Source: a bacterium SCSIO 12844 (GTDB taxonomy: Bacteria > Pseudomonadota > Gammaproteobacteria > Francisellales > Francisellaceae). Taken from it: a stretch of DNA of 64,000 nt. Location: assembly GCA_024397935.1 (NCBI GenBank), contig CP073743.1, forward strand, positions 1,984,001-2,048,000, read 5' to 3'. Position 1 is the first letter of the stretch. Every line of letters starts with the position of its first letter. Below the pieces are notes generated by a model, which worked only from the letters and a program-made list of their open reading frames with translations, made no database searches and was not told where the DNA came from. Below, in pieces: positions 28,619 through 40,200 of the stretch. Made by a program: the position numbers and the translations under genes.

Positions 28619-29683
28619 TTAGTTAACTCGAGGATCTAAGCTACCAGTAGCGTAACGCTCAAACATAACTTCCAATGAAACTGGCTGAACCTTAGAAGCC
28701 ATACCGCTTGAGCCAAACACTTCATAACGCGCTTTACAAATATCACGCATCGCTTTTTTAGCTTCCATATTATATTTACGTGGATCAAACTCAGCGCGAT
28801 TGGTTGCCATATAACGGCGAATTGCACCTGTAGATGCCATTCTTAAGTCGGTATCGATATTAATTTTACGAACGCCATACTTAATTGCTTCTTGAATCTC
28901 AGTAACAGGAACACCATAAGTTTCTCCCATATCACCACCATATTCATTGATCACTTTTAACCAATCTTGCGGCACTGACGAAGACCCATGCATCACTAGA
29001 TGTGTATCAGGAATTCTTTCATGAATTGCTTTTACTTGATTAATTGCTAAGATATCACCTGTTGGTGGGCGCGTAAACTTATAAGCACCATGGCTTGTAC
29101 CAATTGCAATTGCTAAAGCATCAACTTTAGTTGATTTAACAAATTGGGCAGCTTCTTCAGGGTCTGTTAATAGTTGATCATGTGACAACTTTCCAACAGC
29201 GCCAACACCATCTTCCTCACCTGCCTCACCAGTCTCAAGAGAACCTAAACAACCTAATTCACCTTCAACTGAAACACCACAGGCATGTGCCATTTCAACT
29301 GTTTTAAGTGTCACATCTACATTATAATCATAATCTGCTGGCGTTTTACCATCATCTTTTAATGAGCCATCCATCATAACAGATGAAAAACCCAATTGAA
29401 TTGAACGCTGACAAACAGATGGTGATGTACCATGGTCTTGATGCATTACAACTGGAATATGAGGATATTCAGCAATAGCAGCTAAAACTAGATGACGAAT
29501 AAAGTTTGAACCTGCATATTTTCTAGCACCTGCTGATGCTTGTAATATAACCGGACTGTTAACCTCATTTGCCGCTTCCATTACTGCTCTGATTTGTTCT
29601 AAATTATTTACATTAAATGCCGGCAAGCCATAATTATATTCTGCCGCATGATCTAATAACTGTCTTAATGAGACTAATGCCAT
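28619..29683 (-). CDS. fba: Fructose-bisphosphate aldolase, class II
   Basis: Zinc-dependent aldolase that splits fructose 1,6-bisphosphate into dihydroxyacetone phosphate and glyceraldehyde 3-phosphate. The 354-residue protein has the Zn block [12 protein letters not shown] (His81, Asp83, His84), the ELGCLG stretch, GTSHGAYKF and [10 protein letters not shown]. It belongs to the long (type B) subclass, with the extra region around residues 130-160. AAAGGAGATTG is a strong ribosome site. It is last in pgk-pyk-fba, 15 bp after pyk. Confidence 0.97.
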   Translation of the reverse strand: MALVSLRQLLDHAAEYNYGLPAFNVNNLEQIRAVMEAANEVNSPVILQASAGARKYAGSNFIRHLVLAAIAEYPHIPVVMHQDHGTSPSVCQRSIQLGFSSVMMDGSLKDDGKTPADYDYNVDVTLKTVEMAHACGVSVEGELGCLGSLETGEAGEEDGVGAVGKLSHDQLLTDPEEAAQFVKSTKVDALAIAIGTSHGAYKFTRPPTGDILAINQVKAIHERIPDTHLVMHGSSSVPQDWLKVINEYGGDMGETYGVPVTEIQEAIKYGVRKINIDTDLRMASTGAIRRYMATNRAEFDPRKYNMEAKKAMRDICKARYEVFGSSGMASKVQPVSLEVMFERYATGSLDPRVN

Positions 29684-29698
29684 CTTCTACAATCTCCT

Positions 29699-31138
29699 TT
29701 ATACCACATTACCAACTTGTACAACTTTAATTTTATTCGTACCACCATGTAACCCCATATGATCACCTGAGGTTAATATTACCCAGTCACCTTCTTGAAC
29801 AACACCTCGTTTAACTAGCTCTTCAACTGCTGAACGGTTAACATAGAATCTTGGCATACGTGTTGAATCAAACTGAATTGGCTCAACACCACGAAACAAT
29901 GTCATTCGTCCTTTAGTATCTTTATTTCTAGTTAAACCATAAATCGGCAATCGCGTATTTAAGCGCGACATCCAACGTGTACTTGCACCTGACTCAGTTA
30001 ATGAGATAATTGCCTTAACACTAAGATGATTCGCTAAATTAACTGCAGCCATAGCTACAGCTGTATCAATACGCTCATATTCACGCTCTATGTTCATTTT
30101 TTTAACAATACTTACCAAATCACTTTTTTCAGCGGCTTCACATGTACGACTCATATGCTGAATGGTTTCAACTGGATAATCTCCTGCAGCCGTTTCAGCC
30201 GATAGCATAACAACATCTGTACCATCTAAAACAGCATTTGCAACATCAGATACTTCTGCTCTAGTTGGTGTTGGTGAGTTAATCATAGATTCCATCATTT
30301 GTGTTGCTGTAATTGCAATTTTATCTTTCTCACGTGTCTTTTCTATAATCATTTTCTGAATAGCTGGTACATTTTCCTGACCAACTTCAACTGCTAAGTC
30401 ACCACGTGCAATCATCACTGCATCTGAAGCATCAATAATTTCATCGACATTAGCAACTGCTTCTACACGCTCAATTTTAGATACTAATGAAGCATACTCC
30501 CAACCAGCTTCTTTAATTAGCTGTCTTGCATATTCCATATCTTTACCATCACGAGGAAATGAAACAGCTAAGTAATCAACTTCAAGCTCAGCAGCGAGCT
30601 TTATATCTCTTTTATCTTTATCGGTTAATGCAGGTGCTGTTAAACCACCACCTTTTTTATTAATACCTTTATTATTTGATAAAACTCCGCCAACAGTTAC
30701 CGTAGTAAACACTTTATTACCATCTACTTTTTTAACTGTTAGTATCACCTTACCATCATCTAATAATAAAGTATCACCTTCTTTAACATCATTAGGTAAG
30801 TCTTTGTAATCAATACCAACTGATTTAACATCACCCGAATCATCTGGTTGATCAGCATCTAATATAAATTCAACACCTTTTTGGAGGAGTACTTCTTTAT
30901 TTTTAAATTTAGCTACTCTAATTTTTGGCCCCTGAAGATCACCTAAAATACCAATCGTTACGCCTAGTTTTTTAGCAACTCTTCGAATCATTTTGATACG
31001 CTGTTTATGATCTTCGGCAGTTCCATGAGAAAAATTACAACGAACAGCATTTAACCCTGCTTTAACCATTTTAGTAAGCGTTTCTTCTGATTCACTTGCA
31101 GGTCCAATAGTTGCCAGAATTTTTGTTCGCTTAATCAT
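29699..31138 (-). CDS. pyk: Pyruvate kinase
   Basis: Pyk makes pyruvate and ATP from phosphoenolpyruvate. At 479 residues it has the usual length. Recognised blocks are [13 protein letters not shown]-like [13 protein letters not shown] at the start, [23 protein letters not shown] (catalytic Lys), [12 protein letters not shown] and TATQMMESM. Its ATG overlaps the pgk stop by 4 bp, so the two are translationally coupled. AAGGTG sits 6 bp upstream. Confidence 0.97.
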   Translation of the reverse strand: MIKRTKILATIGPASESEETLTKMVKAGLNAVRCNFSHGTAEDHKQRIKMIRRVAKKLGVTIGILGDLQGPKIRVAKFKNKEVLLQKGVEFILDADQPDDSGDVKSVGIDYKDLPNDVKEGDTLLLDDGKVILTVKKVDGNKVFTTVTVGGVLSNNKGINKKGGGLTAPALTDKDKRDIKLAAELEVDYLAVSFPRDGKDMEYARQLIKEAGWEYASLVSKIERVEAVANVDEIIDASDAVMIARGDLAVEVGQENVPAIQKMIIEKTREKDKIAITATQMMESMINSPTPTRAEVSDVANAVLDGTDVVMLSAETAAGDYPVETIQHMSRTCEAAEKSDLVSIVKKMNIEREYERIDTAVAMAAVNLANHLSVKAIISLTESGASTRWMSRLNTRLPIYGLTRNKDTKGRMTLFRGVEPIQFDSTRMPRFYVNRSAVEELVKRGVVQEGDWVILTSGDHMGLHGGTNKIKVVQVGNVV

Positions 31139-32328
31139 ATATTCACCTTATTTTTTGCTCTTCTTTCGAGTATTTCAATTGCAGGTAATACTTTGCCTTC
31201 TAAAAATTCTAAAAAGGCACCACCTGCAGTTGAGATATATGAAATTTTATCTTCAACATGAAATTTTTCAATTGCTGCTATTGTATCTCCACCACCGGCA
31301 ACTGAAAACGCTGATGATTCAGCAATTGCTTTTGCTAAAATTTCGGTCCCTTCAGAGAAATTATCAAACTCAAATACACCAACTGGCCCATTCCATAATA
31401 TAGTCCCAGCTTGCGCTAAAATTTGTTCTAACTCAGTTTCAAAGCTTGGTCCAACATCTAATATCATATCATCTGGCTTAATTTCTGATAATGTTTTTAT
31501 CATTGCCGGAGATTCTGCTGAAAACTCTTTGGCAACTCTAACATCACTTGGTAGTGGAATATCACCACCACGACTATTAACTTCAGATAAAAGTGATTTG
31601 GCTTCATCAATTAAATCAGGTTCATATAATGAAGCACCAACAGAATTACCGGTTGCAGCTAAAAATGTATTGGCAATACCACCACCAACAACTAATTGGT
31701 CAACTTTCTTAGCTAAGTTTTTTAAAACGGTTAACTTAGTTGTTACTTTAGAACCACCAACGATTGCAACTAATGGGCGTTTAGGGTTTGATAGTGCCTT
31801 TGATAGTGCGTCAACTTCTCTTGCTAACAATAATCCTGCACATGCAACTGGGGCATATTCTGCAACACCATAAGTTGAGGCTTGAGCACGATGTGCTGTT
31901 GCAAATGCATCCATCACAAATAAATCACAAGTTTGTGCTAGTTTTTTAGCTAAATTATGACTATTTTCCTTTTCGCCAATATTAAAACGAACATTTTCAA
32001 ATAAAGCCACTTCACCTGAATCAACTAAAATTTCTTCAGTTAAATAATTTTTAATTAATTTCACTGGTTGATCTAATAATTCACTTAAGCGATCTGCAAC
32101 TGGTGCTAATGAATAAGCTTGATCATAAATCCCTTCTTGAGGACGACCTAAATGAGACATCAACATTACTTTAGCATTCTGCTCTAAAGCTAATTTAATC
32201 GTAGGAAGTGCTGCTTTTATTCTAATATCACTAACCACATGACCATCTTTAATCGGCACATTAAAATCAACTCGTATTAAAACACGCTGATTGGTTAAGT
32301 CTAAATCTGTTATTTTTACAATATCCAT
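31135..32328 (-). CDS. pgk: Phosphoglycerate kinase
   Basis: Pgk transfers phosphate from 1,3-bisphosphoglycerate to ADP. The 397-residue protein has [34 protein letters not shown], the nucleotide block [12 protein letters not shown], and [12 protein letters not shown] near the C-terminus. It follows gap, but a terminator (32343-32371) lies between them. Expression of pgk-pyk-fba therefore depends on read-through or on a promoter inside the short gap. Confidence 0.97.
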   Translation of the reverse strand: MDIVKITDLDLTNQRVLIRVDFNVPIKDGHVVSDIRIKAALPTIKLALEQNAKVMLMSHLGRPQEGIYDQAYSLAPVADRLSELLDQPVKLIKNYLTEEILVDSGEVALFENVRFNIGEKENSHNLAKKLAQTCDLFVMDAFATAHRAQASTYGVAEYAPVACAGLLLAREVDALSKALSNPKRPLVAIVGGSKVTTKLTVLKNLAKKVDQLVVGGGIANTFLAATGNSVGASLYEPDLIDEAKSLLSEVNSRGGDIPLPSDVRVAKEFSAESPAMIKTLSEIKPDDMILDVGPSFETELEQILAQAGTILWNGPVGVFEFDNFSEGTEILAKAIAESSAFSVAGGGDTIAAIEKFHVEDKISYISTAGGAFLEFLEGKVLPAIEILERRAKNKVNI

Positions 32329-32342
32329 CTTTTATGACCCTT

Positions 32343-32371
32343 AAAAACAAAAAAGGCATGATTTTCATGCC
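32343..32371 (-). terminator. Intrinsic terminator between gap and pgk
   Basis: On the minus strand, GGCATGA-AAA-TCATGCC (32355-32371) forms a 7-bp perfect stem and is followed by TTTTTTGTTTTT (32343-32354). It starts about 20 bp after the gap stop and ends 15 bp before the pgk ATG, so it probably attenuates transcription within the glycolytic cluster. Confidence 0.8.
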
Positions 32372-32389
32372 CTAATTCTACTTAGATAA

Positions 32390-33403
32390 TTAATTTGCTG
32401 CCATCCAGGCTTTGGTTGTTCTGAGCATTTGATTAGAAAAACCCCACTCATTATCATACCAAGAGATTACTTTAACTAACTTACCTTGAACACGCGTTTG
32501 TGTGGCATCAAAAACTGATGGACGTGGATCATGATTATAATCAATTGAAACTAATGGCTCATCAGAATAACCTAAAATACCTTGTAATTGTCCTGATGTA
32601 GAAGCTTCTTTTATAATACGATTAACTTCATCAACAGGAACTTCACGATGCGCATTAAATGTTAAATCAACTACTGAGACATTCGGCGATGGAATACGCA
32701 TTGCAAACCCGTCTAATTTGCCATTTAACTCGGGTAAAACCAAACCAACTGCAGCGGCAGCACCTGTTTTAGATGGAATAATCGAAACAGCAGCAGCTCT
32801 TGCTCGACGTAAATCTTTATGAATTGCATCAACTGTATTTTGGTCATTCGTATAAGCATGAACGGTTGTCATTAAGCCATTTTCAATACCTATTGTCTCA
32901 TTTAATACTTTAGCAACTGGCGCTAGACAATTTGTTGTACATGATGCATTAGAGACAACTGTATCTGATGCTTTTAATATAGAATGATTAACACCATAAA
33001 CAATGGTTGCATCGACATCTTTACCACCTGGCGCTGAAATTAAGACTTTTTTAGCACCCGCATTTAAGTGTGCAGACGCTTTCTCTTTCGATGTAAAAAT
33101 ACCTGTACACTCATAAACCATATCTACATTCAATTTACCCCATGGTAAATCAGCTGGATTACGCTCTGATAATAACTTTATACGATCATCATTAACAAGC
33201 ATATCATCACCATCTAATGCAACATCTGCATTAAAGCGGCCGTGTACTGAATCATACTTTGTTAAATGTACATTTGCTTCTTTAGCTCCTAGATCATTAA
33301 TCGCTACAATTTCTATATCTGATTTGTGCTCACCTTCATAAAGTGCACGTAAGACTAAACGACCTATACGGCCATAACCATTAATCGCAACACGAATACT
33401 CAT
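32390..33403 (-). CDS. gap: Glyceraldehyde-3-phosphate dehydrogenase
   Basis: Oxidises and phosphorylates glyceraldehyde 3-phosphate with NAD+. At 337 residues it has the normal length. It shows the NAD motif [15 protein letters not shown], the catalytic block [12 protein letters not shown] (Cys155), HAYTNDQ with the activating His182, and [12 protein letters not shown]. The ATG follows TGGAGGAATTTTTAA, the best ribosome site in the cluster. A 214-bp upstream gap probably holds its promoter. Confidence 0.97.
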   Translation of the reverse strand: MSIRVAINGYGRIGRLVLRALYEGEHKSDIEIVAINDLGAKEANVHLTKYDSVHGRFNADVALDGDDMLVNDDRIKLLSERNPADLPWGKLNVDMVYECTGIFTSKEKASAHLNAGAKKVLISAPGGKDVDATIVYGVNHSILKASDTVVSNASCTTNCLAPVAKVLNETIGIENGLMTTVHAYTNDQNTVDAIHKDLRRARAAAVSIIPSKTGAAAAVGLVLPELNGKLDGFAMRIPSPNVSVVDLTFNAHREVPVDEVNRIIKEASTSGQLQGILGYSDEPLVSIDYNHDPRPSVFDATQTRVQGKLVKVISWYDNEWGFSNQMLRTTKAWMAAN

Positions 33404-33617
33404 TTAAAAATTCCTCCATTTTATTTGTTATAGTTCTGCCAAACTGGAAATAACTATAACTTTACATTTAAACAATTAAGAATAAAAAATTTCCCCATTA
33501 CAATAATGCTTTTAAAGTTAACAGTAAAGCTTTAACGAGCAATTAAATCAGATTGATTAATTAAATTTTTTAACCTATGTAATATAGGTAATCGAGAACC
33601 TATAAATGCTTATATAT

Positions 33618-34331
33618 TTAAAAGACATTGATATGGCTAGATGATTGATTACTCTTTTGATTAGCCCAGCCACATCGTCCTTGCTGAGGATCAACTTGTT
33701 GACAAGCAAATATTAAGTTACCAGCAGTAAATATTGCTCCAACATCATTATGGCTACAATAGATGCCTTCACTAAGCTTAAAAGTACAATAAGTACCAGT
33801 GCCTGTAAAACTTATTTTATAAGTATCATCAGCTGTAATATTAATGCTTGTATTGTCACTTTGAGCTAGACCATTTTTAGCAATGCTCGCTTTCCCTAAA
33901 CCAACAACTTTAATTTTTGCTTTAGCTCCATTTTGACAAGCAATAAATGAAACTGTTGGTGCTGAGCCTGTCCACTTTTTCGACTGATTGAAATCATATC
34001 CATTAACATTCCTTGCATCATAATAATATGTACAAATAGGAATTCCTGTATACTTTGAATGAATCCAAACTGTTGCTGCATCGCCATAACTATCAGAAAC
34101 TGTAATCGTTGTCTCCCATCGTTCACCAATATTATAACTTCCTCCAGAATCTAGCGTAAAAGATTGATCTGAATAACCACTGGAGTATGTTGTCTTAAAA
34201 TCAACTGGCCATGGGCAGTAATTTTTTGCATTAAATTTAACACTGGCATTACAAGAAGCATGCACATTTAATGGCATATACACAAGAATAAAACATGTAA
34301 CTATGAATAATAATTTACAAAATCGGCTCAT
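33618..34331 (-). CDS. Secreted cysteine-containing protein related to the array family (type B), 237 aa
   Basis: The signal peptide starts MSRFCKLLFIVTCFILVYM and is cleaved near VHA (about 25). The mature protein opens CNASVKFNAKNYCPWPVDF, matching the NSCPFPL region of the genes at 25768 and 27737. It then has WTGSAPTVSFIACQNGAKAK, VVGLGKASIAKNGLAQ, GTYCTFKL, GIYCSHNDVGAIF and FACQQVDPQQGRCGW. It sits apart from the array, between gap and the POT transporter. The WTGSAPTVSF block also occurs in the GDSL hydrolase at 41316, linking the two. The AATTATCAGACATG promoter is not seen. Confidence 0.82.
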   Translation of the reverse strand: MSRFCKLLFIVTCFILVYMPLNVHASCNASVKFNAKNYCPWPVDFKTTYSSGYSDQSFTLDSGGSYNIGERWETTITVSDSYGDAATVWIHSKYTGIPICTYYYDARNVNGYDFNQSKKWTGSAPTVSFIACQNGAKAKIKVVGLGKASIAKNGLAQSDNTSINITADDTYKISFTGTGTYCTFKLSEGIYCSHNDVGAIFTAGNLIFACQQVDPQQGRCGWANQKSNQSSSHINVF

Positions 34332-34406
34332 ACCAACACTAACCTAAGCTTAATTATATGTAAGTATGGTAGTTATATTTGTTTAGTCAATATTTTGTAA
34401 TTAATC

Positions 34407-35882
34407 TTAAACAGCAACTGCCTGTTTTGAAGCAACAGCAACATTTGATGTCATCAAGTTTTTCAACCATTTACTCATAATAAAATAAAGTAATGCAACG
34501 ACTAAAGATATAATGGTTAATATAATAAATGTTTTCATATACATTGGATTAGTTTGGCTTGCAGGTGTATCTGCTAAGTTATCAACATGCCCTATAATGA
34601 TATTTGAAATAGGCCCTGATAAATTAATGCCCATTGCAACATTTAAAAATAAATAGCCTGTAAATAAGCCCTGATGCTTTGGCTTACCCAACTCACCTGG
34701 TAATGAGTAATTAGTAGAGTTAACTCTTATTTCTGATGCTGCTGTTATAAATAATAATAATGCAGGGAATATCAGCTGTACTGTACCACTTTTAGGCGCA
34801 AAATAAATACCAATAGGAATCATAATAAATGCAATCGCCATAATTCCTAAACCACCTGCAATGGTTTTTTCAGAGCGTTGAATACGATTTTTTGTTCTCT
34901 GTCTTTGTAAGGCAAAAGCAAAAAATAGGCCAAAGATAATAACACCAAGTGATTCAAACATATTAACTGTACTTTGCTCGAAATGAACACCTAATATACT
35001 TAAATTAGTATTATATTTGACAAAGTTTGCAATTCCTGTTGATTGAAGGCCTTGTACAAATGCAAAAATCATCGAGGTTGCTGAGAGAATTAAATAAGCA
35101 ATGATTTTATTACGATATTGCGGCTCAGATGAAAATGCCATAACAAGCATAAATACTAATATACAACCAAATGCAACATAGATTAATGCTGAACCAATAT
35201 CAGCATGATGCATTAAAAATACTGAAATAATAAAACAAATAGCCATGACTAATGGTGCACTGATCCAGCGCAAAATATTTTTACTAAAAGTAGTTGCATA
35301 ATAAGTCATTTTATCATTCACATAAGGCCATGCTAATGCTAAAAATATTGCACAAATTACAAGACAAGCTGCAGCAGTATAAAACGCATAGCTATACTCA
35401 TTATAACTCTGAAAATAACCGCCAATGATAAAACCAATAATAAAACCTAAATTCATACAACTATAATTAATTGAAAAGGCAATACGTCGACGTTCATCAT
35501 TTTGCTTAAATAATTGTATCAACATCATATTAACACAACTAACATTTAAGCCACTACCAGTAACAAATAATGCCATCCCACCTAATATCACATTGACATC
35601 ATCCATAGCAACGCCAATTAAACCAAATATTTGCATCAATAAGCTCATGGTAAATAAACCACGAAAGCTCATAATACTACCACCGAGTGAACCACCTAAA
35701 AAATGTAAGAGAAAGTTTAGTGCGAAAAAACTAGCAACTAAGATATTTACTTTATCTACCGGCATTCCTCTTGATTGCAAATATAGATTTAAAGTACCCA
35801 AAAGAACAGCAAAACCAACCGTTGAAAAGGTTTGAACTGCATTAATATATAATACGCCTGGTGGCATAAAACGTTCACTCAT
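34407..35882 (-). CDS. POT family proton-dependent oligopeptide transporter
   Basis: A 491-residue membrane protein with about 12-14 hydrophobic segments. The first helix region (MSERFMPPGVLYINAVQTFSTVGFAVLLG) and the following GGSLGGSIMSFRG loop fit the POT/PTR group of the major facilitator superfamily, which imports di- and tripeptides with protons. Peptide import suits an organism with amino-acid needs met from a host. It lies between tkt and a secreted paralogue on the same strand, with GGAGATAAATGA before the ATG. Substrate cannot be told from sequence alone. Confidence 0.8.
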   Translation of the reverse strand: MSERFMPPGVLYINAVQTFSTVGFAVLLGTLNLYLQSRGMPVDKVNILVASFFALNFLLHFLGGSLGGSIMSFRGLFTMSLLMQIFGLIGVAMDDVNVILGGMALFVTGSGLNVSCVNMMLIQLFKQNDERRRIAFSINYSCMNLGFIIGFIIGGYFQSYNEYSYAFYTAAACLVICAIFLALAWPYVNDKMTYYATTFSKNILRWISAPLVMAICFIISVFLMHHADIGSALIYVAFGCILVFMLVMAFSSEPQYRNKIIAYLILSATSMIFAFVQGLQSTGIANFVKYNTNLSILGVHFEQSTVNMFESLGVIIFGLFFAFALQRQRTKNRIQRSEKTIAGGLGIMAIAFIMIPIGIYFAPKSGTVQLIFPALLLFITAASEIRVNSTNYSLPGELGKPKHQGLFTGYLFLNVAMGINLSGPISNIIIGHVDNLADTPASQTNPMYMKTFIILTIISLVVALLYFIMSKWLKNLMTSNVAVASKQAVAV

Positions 35883-35973
35883 TCATTTATCTCCATGAAA
35901 AGAATTTATAAGTATTTAATATAAAAAGTTATCCATCATTGGTCAATCAATTAAACTTAATGATATTAATCAC

Positions 35974-37998
35974 TTAGATACTGGTACTCAGTGGTTTACT
36001 AGATTTTAATACTTCATGTGCTAGCTGGGTAATATGTTCAACTGTAAAACCAAACTCATTAAATAAGACACTGGCTGGTGCTGATTCACCAAAGGAATGC
36101 ATAGCAATAACTTTATTATTTTTTCCTATAATACCATACCAACTATCTGCCACTGCTGCTTCAATTGCAACAACAGGCACATTATCTGGAAATACTTCAT
36201 TACGATAATCTTCAGATTGCATCTTAAAGATATCCATACACGGCATAGAAACAACTCGCACATTAAGTCCTTGGTTTATTAATTCTTGATAAGCATTAAC
36301 AACTAAAGTTACTTCAGAGCCAGTCGCAGCTAAAATCACATCTGGTTTATCAGAATTACTGCGTAAAATATAACCACCTTTTCTTATTTTTTCAGCATCA
36401 GCCATTTGCTCAACTACAGCTGGTAAATTATGACGCGAAAAAGATAAAATTGACGGAGAGCTATTTGATTCAATCGCAACTTGCCAAGCAACTGCCGTTT
36501 CAAATACATCTGCTGGACGCCATACGTTTAAATTTGGAATCACTCTTAATGAAGCTAATTGCTCTATTGGCTGATGCGTTGGTCCATCTTCACCTAAACC
36601 AATTGAATCATGAGTCATAACATAAATAACTGGTTGTTTCATTAAAGCACTCATACGAATGGCATTTCTAGCATAATCTGTAAAGACTAAAAACGTACCA
36701 CCATAAGGGCGAAAACCGCCGTGTAGTTCGATACCATTCATAATTGCACTCATACCAAACTCACGCACGCCGTAAGAGATATAATTTCCACTAAAATCAT
36801 CATGCGTTATTAATTTTGAATTCTTATGATTAGTTAAATTTGAACCAGTTAAATCAGCAGAGCCACCTAATAATTCAGGCATCATACAACCTAAATGATT
36901 TAATGCCATTTGTGATGCTTTACGTGTTGCAACTGTTTGTGGATTATTGATTACTTCTATTAACCAATTTTGACAAACATCAGACCAGTTCTCTGGCAGC
37001 TCACCTTTAAGCTGACGACTTAATTGAGCTGCCTCATTAGGGTATTGACTAATATATTGATTATAAAGCTGACCCCACTGAGTTTCTTTCTCTTTACCTT
37101 TTTCCTTTTGATCCCAAGCCTTGTAAATTTCACTTGGAATCTCAAATGGTGCATAGTGCCAGTTTAGTTTTTCTCTAACTAAATTAATTTCATCTTCACC
37201 TAATGGCGCACCATGAGATGACTCTTTACCTGCCTTATTCGGTGAACCAAAACCAATGGTTGTACGAGCACAAATAATTGTTGGGCGTGTTAAATCACTT
37301 TTAGCTTGAGTAATTGCTTGAGTAATTGCATCTCGATTATGTCCATCTACATCCGCAATAACTTGCCAACCATAAGCTTTGAAACGTTCAGGCACATTCT
37401 CAGTAAACCAGCCATCAACCTCACCATCAATTGAAATACCATTATCATCCCAAAAGGCAATTAATTTACCTAAGCCTAAAGTCCCTGCTAGTGAACAAAC
37501 TTCATGAGAGATACCTTCCATTAAACAACCATCACCCATAAATACATAAGTAAAGTGATCAATTAAATCTAAATTTGGTTTATTAAAACGAGTACTTAGC
37601 ACTTTCTCAGCAATCGCCATACCAACGGCATTTGCAAGACCTTGGCCTAGTGGTCCAGTTGTTGTCTCAACACCTGGCGTATAACCATATTCAGGATGCC
37701 CTGGTGTTTTAGAATGTAGCTGGCGAAAATTCTCAATTTCAGTAATCGGCAAATCATAGCCTGTTAAATGTAATAAGGAATATAAAAGCATTGACCCATG
37801 GCCATTAGATAATACAAAGCGATCACGATTAATCCAGTTTGGATTCGTTGGACTATGATTTAAAAAATCTCGCCATAACACTTCTGCAATATCTGCCATT
37901 CCCATTGGCATACCAGGGTGCCCTGATTTTGCTTTTTGAACGGCATCTGCACTCAACATGCGAATTGCATTTGCTAATACATTTTTTGAAACTGTCAT
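35974..37998 (-). CDS. tkt: Transketolase
   Basis: Thiamine-diphosphate enzyme of the pentose phosphate pathway that moves two-carbon units between sugar phosphates. The 674-residue protein shows [33 protein letters not shown], the TPP/Mg motif [12 protein letters not shown] and the pyrimidine-domain block [20 protein letters not shown]. Order tkt, then gap-pgk-pyk-fba on one strand is as in Francisella, but here two other genes are inserted between tkt and gap. Confidence 0.97.
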   Translation of the reverse strand: MTVSKNVLANAIRMLSADAVQKAKSGHPGMPMGMADIAEVLWRDFLNHSPTNPNWINRDRFVLSNGHGSMLLYSLLHLTGYDLPITEIENFRQLHSKTPGHPEYGYTPGVETTTGPLGQGLANAVGMAIAEKVLSTRFNKPNLDLIDHFTYVFMGDGCLMEGISHEVCSLAGTLGLGKLIAFWDDNGISIDGEVDGWFTENVPERFKAYGWQVIADVDGHNRDAITQAITQAKSDLTRPTIICARTTIGFGSPNKAGKESSHGAPLGEDEINLVREKLNWHYAPFEIPSEIYKAWDQKEKGKEKETQWGQLYNQYISQYPNEAAQLSRQLKGELPENWSDVCQNWLIEVINNPQTVATRKASQMALNHLGCMMPELLGGSADLTGSNLTNHKNSKLITHDDFSGNYISYGVREFGMSAIMNGIELHGGFRPYGGTFLVFTDYARNAIRMSALMKQPVIYVMTHDSIGLGEDGPTHQPIEQLASLRVIPNLNVWRPADVFETAVAWQVAIESNSSPSILSFSRHNLPAVVEQMADAEKIRKGGYILRSNSDKPDVILAATGSEVTLVVNAYQELINQGLNVRVVSMPCMDIFKMQSEDYRNEVFPDNVPVVAIEAAVADSWYGIIGKNNKVIAMHSFGESAPASVLFNEFGFTVEHITQLAHEVLKSSKPLSTSI

Positions 37999-38213
37999 TG
38001 TTAATATTCCAAGAATTTAAAATTAAAATAGTGGCACTATTCTAACATTATGCAATTAAAATCGTATAGTTTTTATTTAATCTATCCATTACACCCAAGC
38101 CACAATTGATAACCAACAGAAAAATAATATAAATAATTATTGTAATTTTTTATATTATTTTTATAATATACACCTTACATTTCATTCAAAATAATTAATT
38201 GAGAGAATTAAAA

Positions 38214-38738
38214 ATGCATTTATTTTCACTATTTAGTATTGAACAGACAGCACTTATCATCTATATGTGCTTCCTATTAAATACGATCCTAATGATAAAA
38301 AAGCTTCCTATTCGCAAAAAAATGATACCCATCTGTATTATAATTTCAACTGCATTACCTTTTGTTATGGACTCTTTTCTAAGCTTTAGATTTCAATTAG
38401 CGCACCCATTTACACAAATTATTGCTGTAGGTTATATTTATATGCAGGTTATTCTAATCTTTTATATTCCCTCTCTGTTAATAAAAAGTCAGATTAACTC
38501 AAATATAAAATCAAAATGGAAATGGCTTTTTGGTTTTGGCTTACTAGTTATGATGTCACTTATTATTCCTAAACATCTACCAACGTTAGAAACATTACCA
38601 CCAGGTAGTGATGCTGGATTACTACTTAATGGCAAGCTTTTAATTTTAGGTTACTTTATATCTATTCTTTTTTGGTTTATATACTGGATTGTTGTTATGG
38701 TAATTACTATACAACTAAAAACTAAAGAAGAAAAATAG
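38214..38738 (+). CDS. Small integral membrane protein of unknown function, 174 aa
   Basis: I take ATG 38214, which follows GAGAGAATTAAAA; an in-frame TTG 15 bp upstream overlaps that site. There are five or so hydrophobic segments (about 8-25, 38-55, 65-85, 100-117, 138-165) separated by short Lys-rich loops, and the tail is basic (KTKEEK). No motif is recognised. It is a lone plus-strand gene between tkt and an SDR gene that both run the other way. Confidence 0.7.
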   Translation: MHLFSLFSIEQTALIIYMCFLLNTILMIKKLPIRKKMIPICIIISTALPFVMDSFLSFRFQLAHPFTQIIAVGYIYMQVILIFYIPSLLIKSQINSNIKSKWKWLFGFGLLVMMSLIIPKHLPTLETLPPGSDAGLLLNGKLLILGYFISILFWFIYWIVVMVITIQLKTKEEK

Positions 38739-38773
38739 CTAATTAAATATCCATTACTATATTATTAAAACTT

Positions 38774-39592
38774 CTAAAACTTATTCAAAACTGTATCAAG
38801 CGCTCTAGTAGGTAGTAGTGTTTTAAGCAACTTAGCTAAATAAGTAAATTTTGTAATGGTATATCTTGGTGCTGGCTTTTTTGAATTAAGGATTTTTGCC
38901 ACAACTTTAGCAACAACAATGGCTTCTTCATTAAATGGCACTTTTTTGTGCTTACCCACTGCTAATTTTTCATACTGACTAATATGAGCAGAGCCTTCTT
39001 TATCTATATTTTTGACTGTTTTCATTGAGTTTGCTCTGATATTACTGGTTACAGGTCCTGTATTTAAGATCGTCATATGAATATTCGAGCCTTTCAATTC
39101 TTGTCTCATTGTATCAACCATACCTTCCATCGCATATTTACTTGCATTATATGCACCTCTATATTTAAGCGAGATCAAGCCTAAAACAGAACCATGTTGT
39201 ATAATTTTACCATAGCCTTTCTTTCTCATAACCTTCAATGCCATTCGTGTTATGTTATGAACTGCAAAAAAATTAGTCTCAAATTGTTCTTTTAAGTATT
39301 TTGTTGGAATATCTTCAAGTGCGCCTGTTTGTGCAAAGCCTGCATTATTAAATACAACATCTAATTTATTATTGGTTTTCTTCAATATATCGTTTAGTGC
39401 ATAAGTAATTTGATCTTCATTATTAACATCAATTAAATAAGTATTAAAGCCTTCACTTTTTAGCTTTTCAACATCTGATGGTGATCTTACTGATGCAAAA
39501 ACTTCATGGCCAATTTCTTTTAAATATTTTGCACAGGCATAACCGATACCACCATGCGAACAACCGGTTATTAATATAGTTTGCTTCTTCAT
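38774..39592 (-). CDS. Short-chain dehydrogenase/reductase
   Basis: A classical SDR, 272 residues. It shows the nucleotide motif TGCSHGGIGYACA (TGxxxGxG type), NNAGF at about 88, catalytic Ser in QHGSVLGL, and Y-x3-K in YNASKYAMEG. The substrate is unknown; the clear C-terminal extension after NTGPV (about residues 180-272) resembles SDRs acting on lipids, retinoids or steroids. It stands alone, with AGGAAGATATT before the ATG. Confidence 0.88.
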   Translation of the reverse strand: MKKQTILITGCSHGGIGYACAKYLKEIGHEVFASVRSPSDVEKLKSEGFNTYLIDVNNEDQITYALNDILKKTNNKLDVVFNNAGFAQTGALEDIPTKYLKEQFETNFFAVHNITRMALKVMRKKGYGKIIQHGSVLGLISLKYRGAYNASKYAMEGMVDTMRQELKGSNIHMTILNTGPVTSNIRANSMKTVKNIDKEGSAHISQYEKLAVGKHKKVPFNEEAIVVAKVVAKILNSKKPAPRYTITKFTYLAKLLKTLLPTRALDTVLNKF

Positions 39593-39707
39593 AATATCTT
39601 CCTAATAGGTATGGCGCTCACATTTTTGTGCCAAAGAATTTAGGAACAACTATATTAAATATCAATGATATACTCAAGCGTTTTAATTTCGGACCGTTAG
39701 ATTGTCC

Positions 39708-40142
39708 TTAATATTCATAGGTATTATATTTACAAGATAAGCCAATCATTTTAATTTTAGATGCTGGCTGTGAATCAAATTCAAAATGTACCTGCATCGT
39801 ATCTGGTGAATTTGAACCTGTAAATTCAAATTTCTGGCCTATCTTTTTAATCGCTTGAGAATAAGTACTCATACCCAACATTGGGCCTGTATAGTACTGT
39901 GTAATTTCAATAGAAAGCTTACCAACTTTAGTTTTAGCTGGATTTAATTTAGTGACAGAACAAAATACTGTATTAACTCGTTTTGGAAAGGATAAGCATT
40001 TATTATCTCCAGCAGATAAATCAATAGAAAACTCTGCACTTTTGAGTTCTTCGCAGCTTGAACTATCGGCAAATGAAATTAATGGACTAAAAACAAGTAG
40101 ACTAAAAAAAAATAAGCGACCACAAGCAACTATTTTATTCAT
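39708..40142 (-). CDS. Small secreted protein of unknown function, 144 aa
   Basis: The signal peptide starts MNKIVACGRLFFFSLLVFS and is cleaved near SFA (about 25). The mature part (about 119 residues) has four cysteines (SSCEE, NKCLS, VFCSV, LSCKY) and ends KYNTYEY. The overall feel is beta-rich. The conserved CPSSI and CPW blocks of the secreted array family are absent, so I do not place it there, although size and cysteine content are comparable. AAAGGTTTATT precedes the ATG. Confidence 0.75.
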   Translation of the reverse strand: MNKIVACGRLFFFSLLVFSPLISFADSSSCEELKSAEFSIDLSAGDNKCLSFPKRVNTVFCSVTKLNPAKTKVGKLSIEITQYYTGPMLGMSTYSQAIKKIGQKFEFTGSNSPDTMQVHFEFDSQPASKIKMIGLSCKYNTYEY

Positions 40143-40200
40143 AATAAACCTTTAGTTATGATTAATGTGAGTTTTTTAATAACTGTTAACAGCCCTTAGT

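Noticed and set aside
39708-40142. Membership of the 144-aa secreted protein in the array family
   Set aside because: It has a signal peptide and four cysteines but lacks the CPSSI, FxCxQ and CPW blocks and the GGGTTG leader.
39708-40142. Lipoprotein signal peptide for the 144-aa secreted protein
   Set aside because: The cysteine after SFADSSS is not in a lipobox (needs Leu-Ala/Ser-Gly/Ala-Cys).
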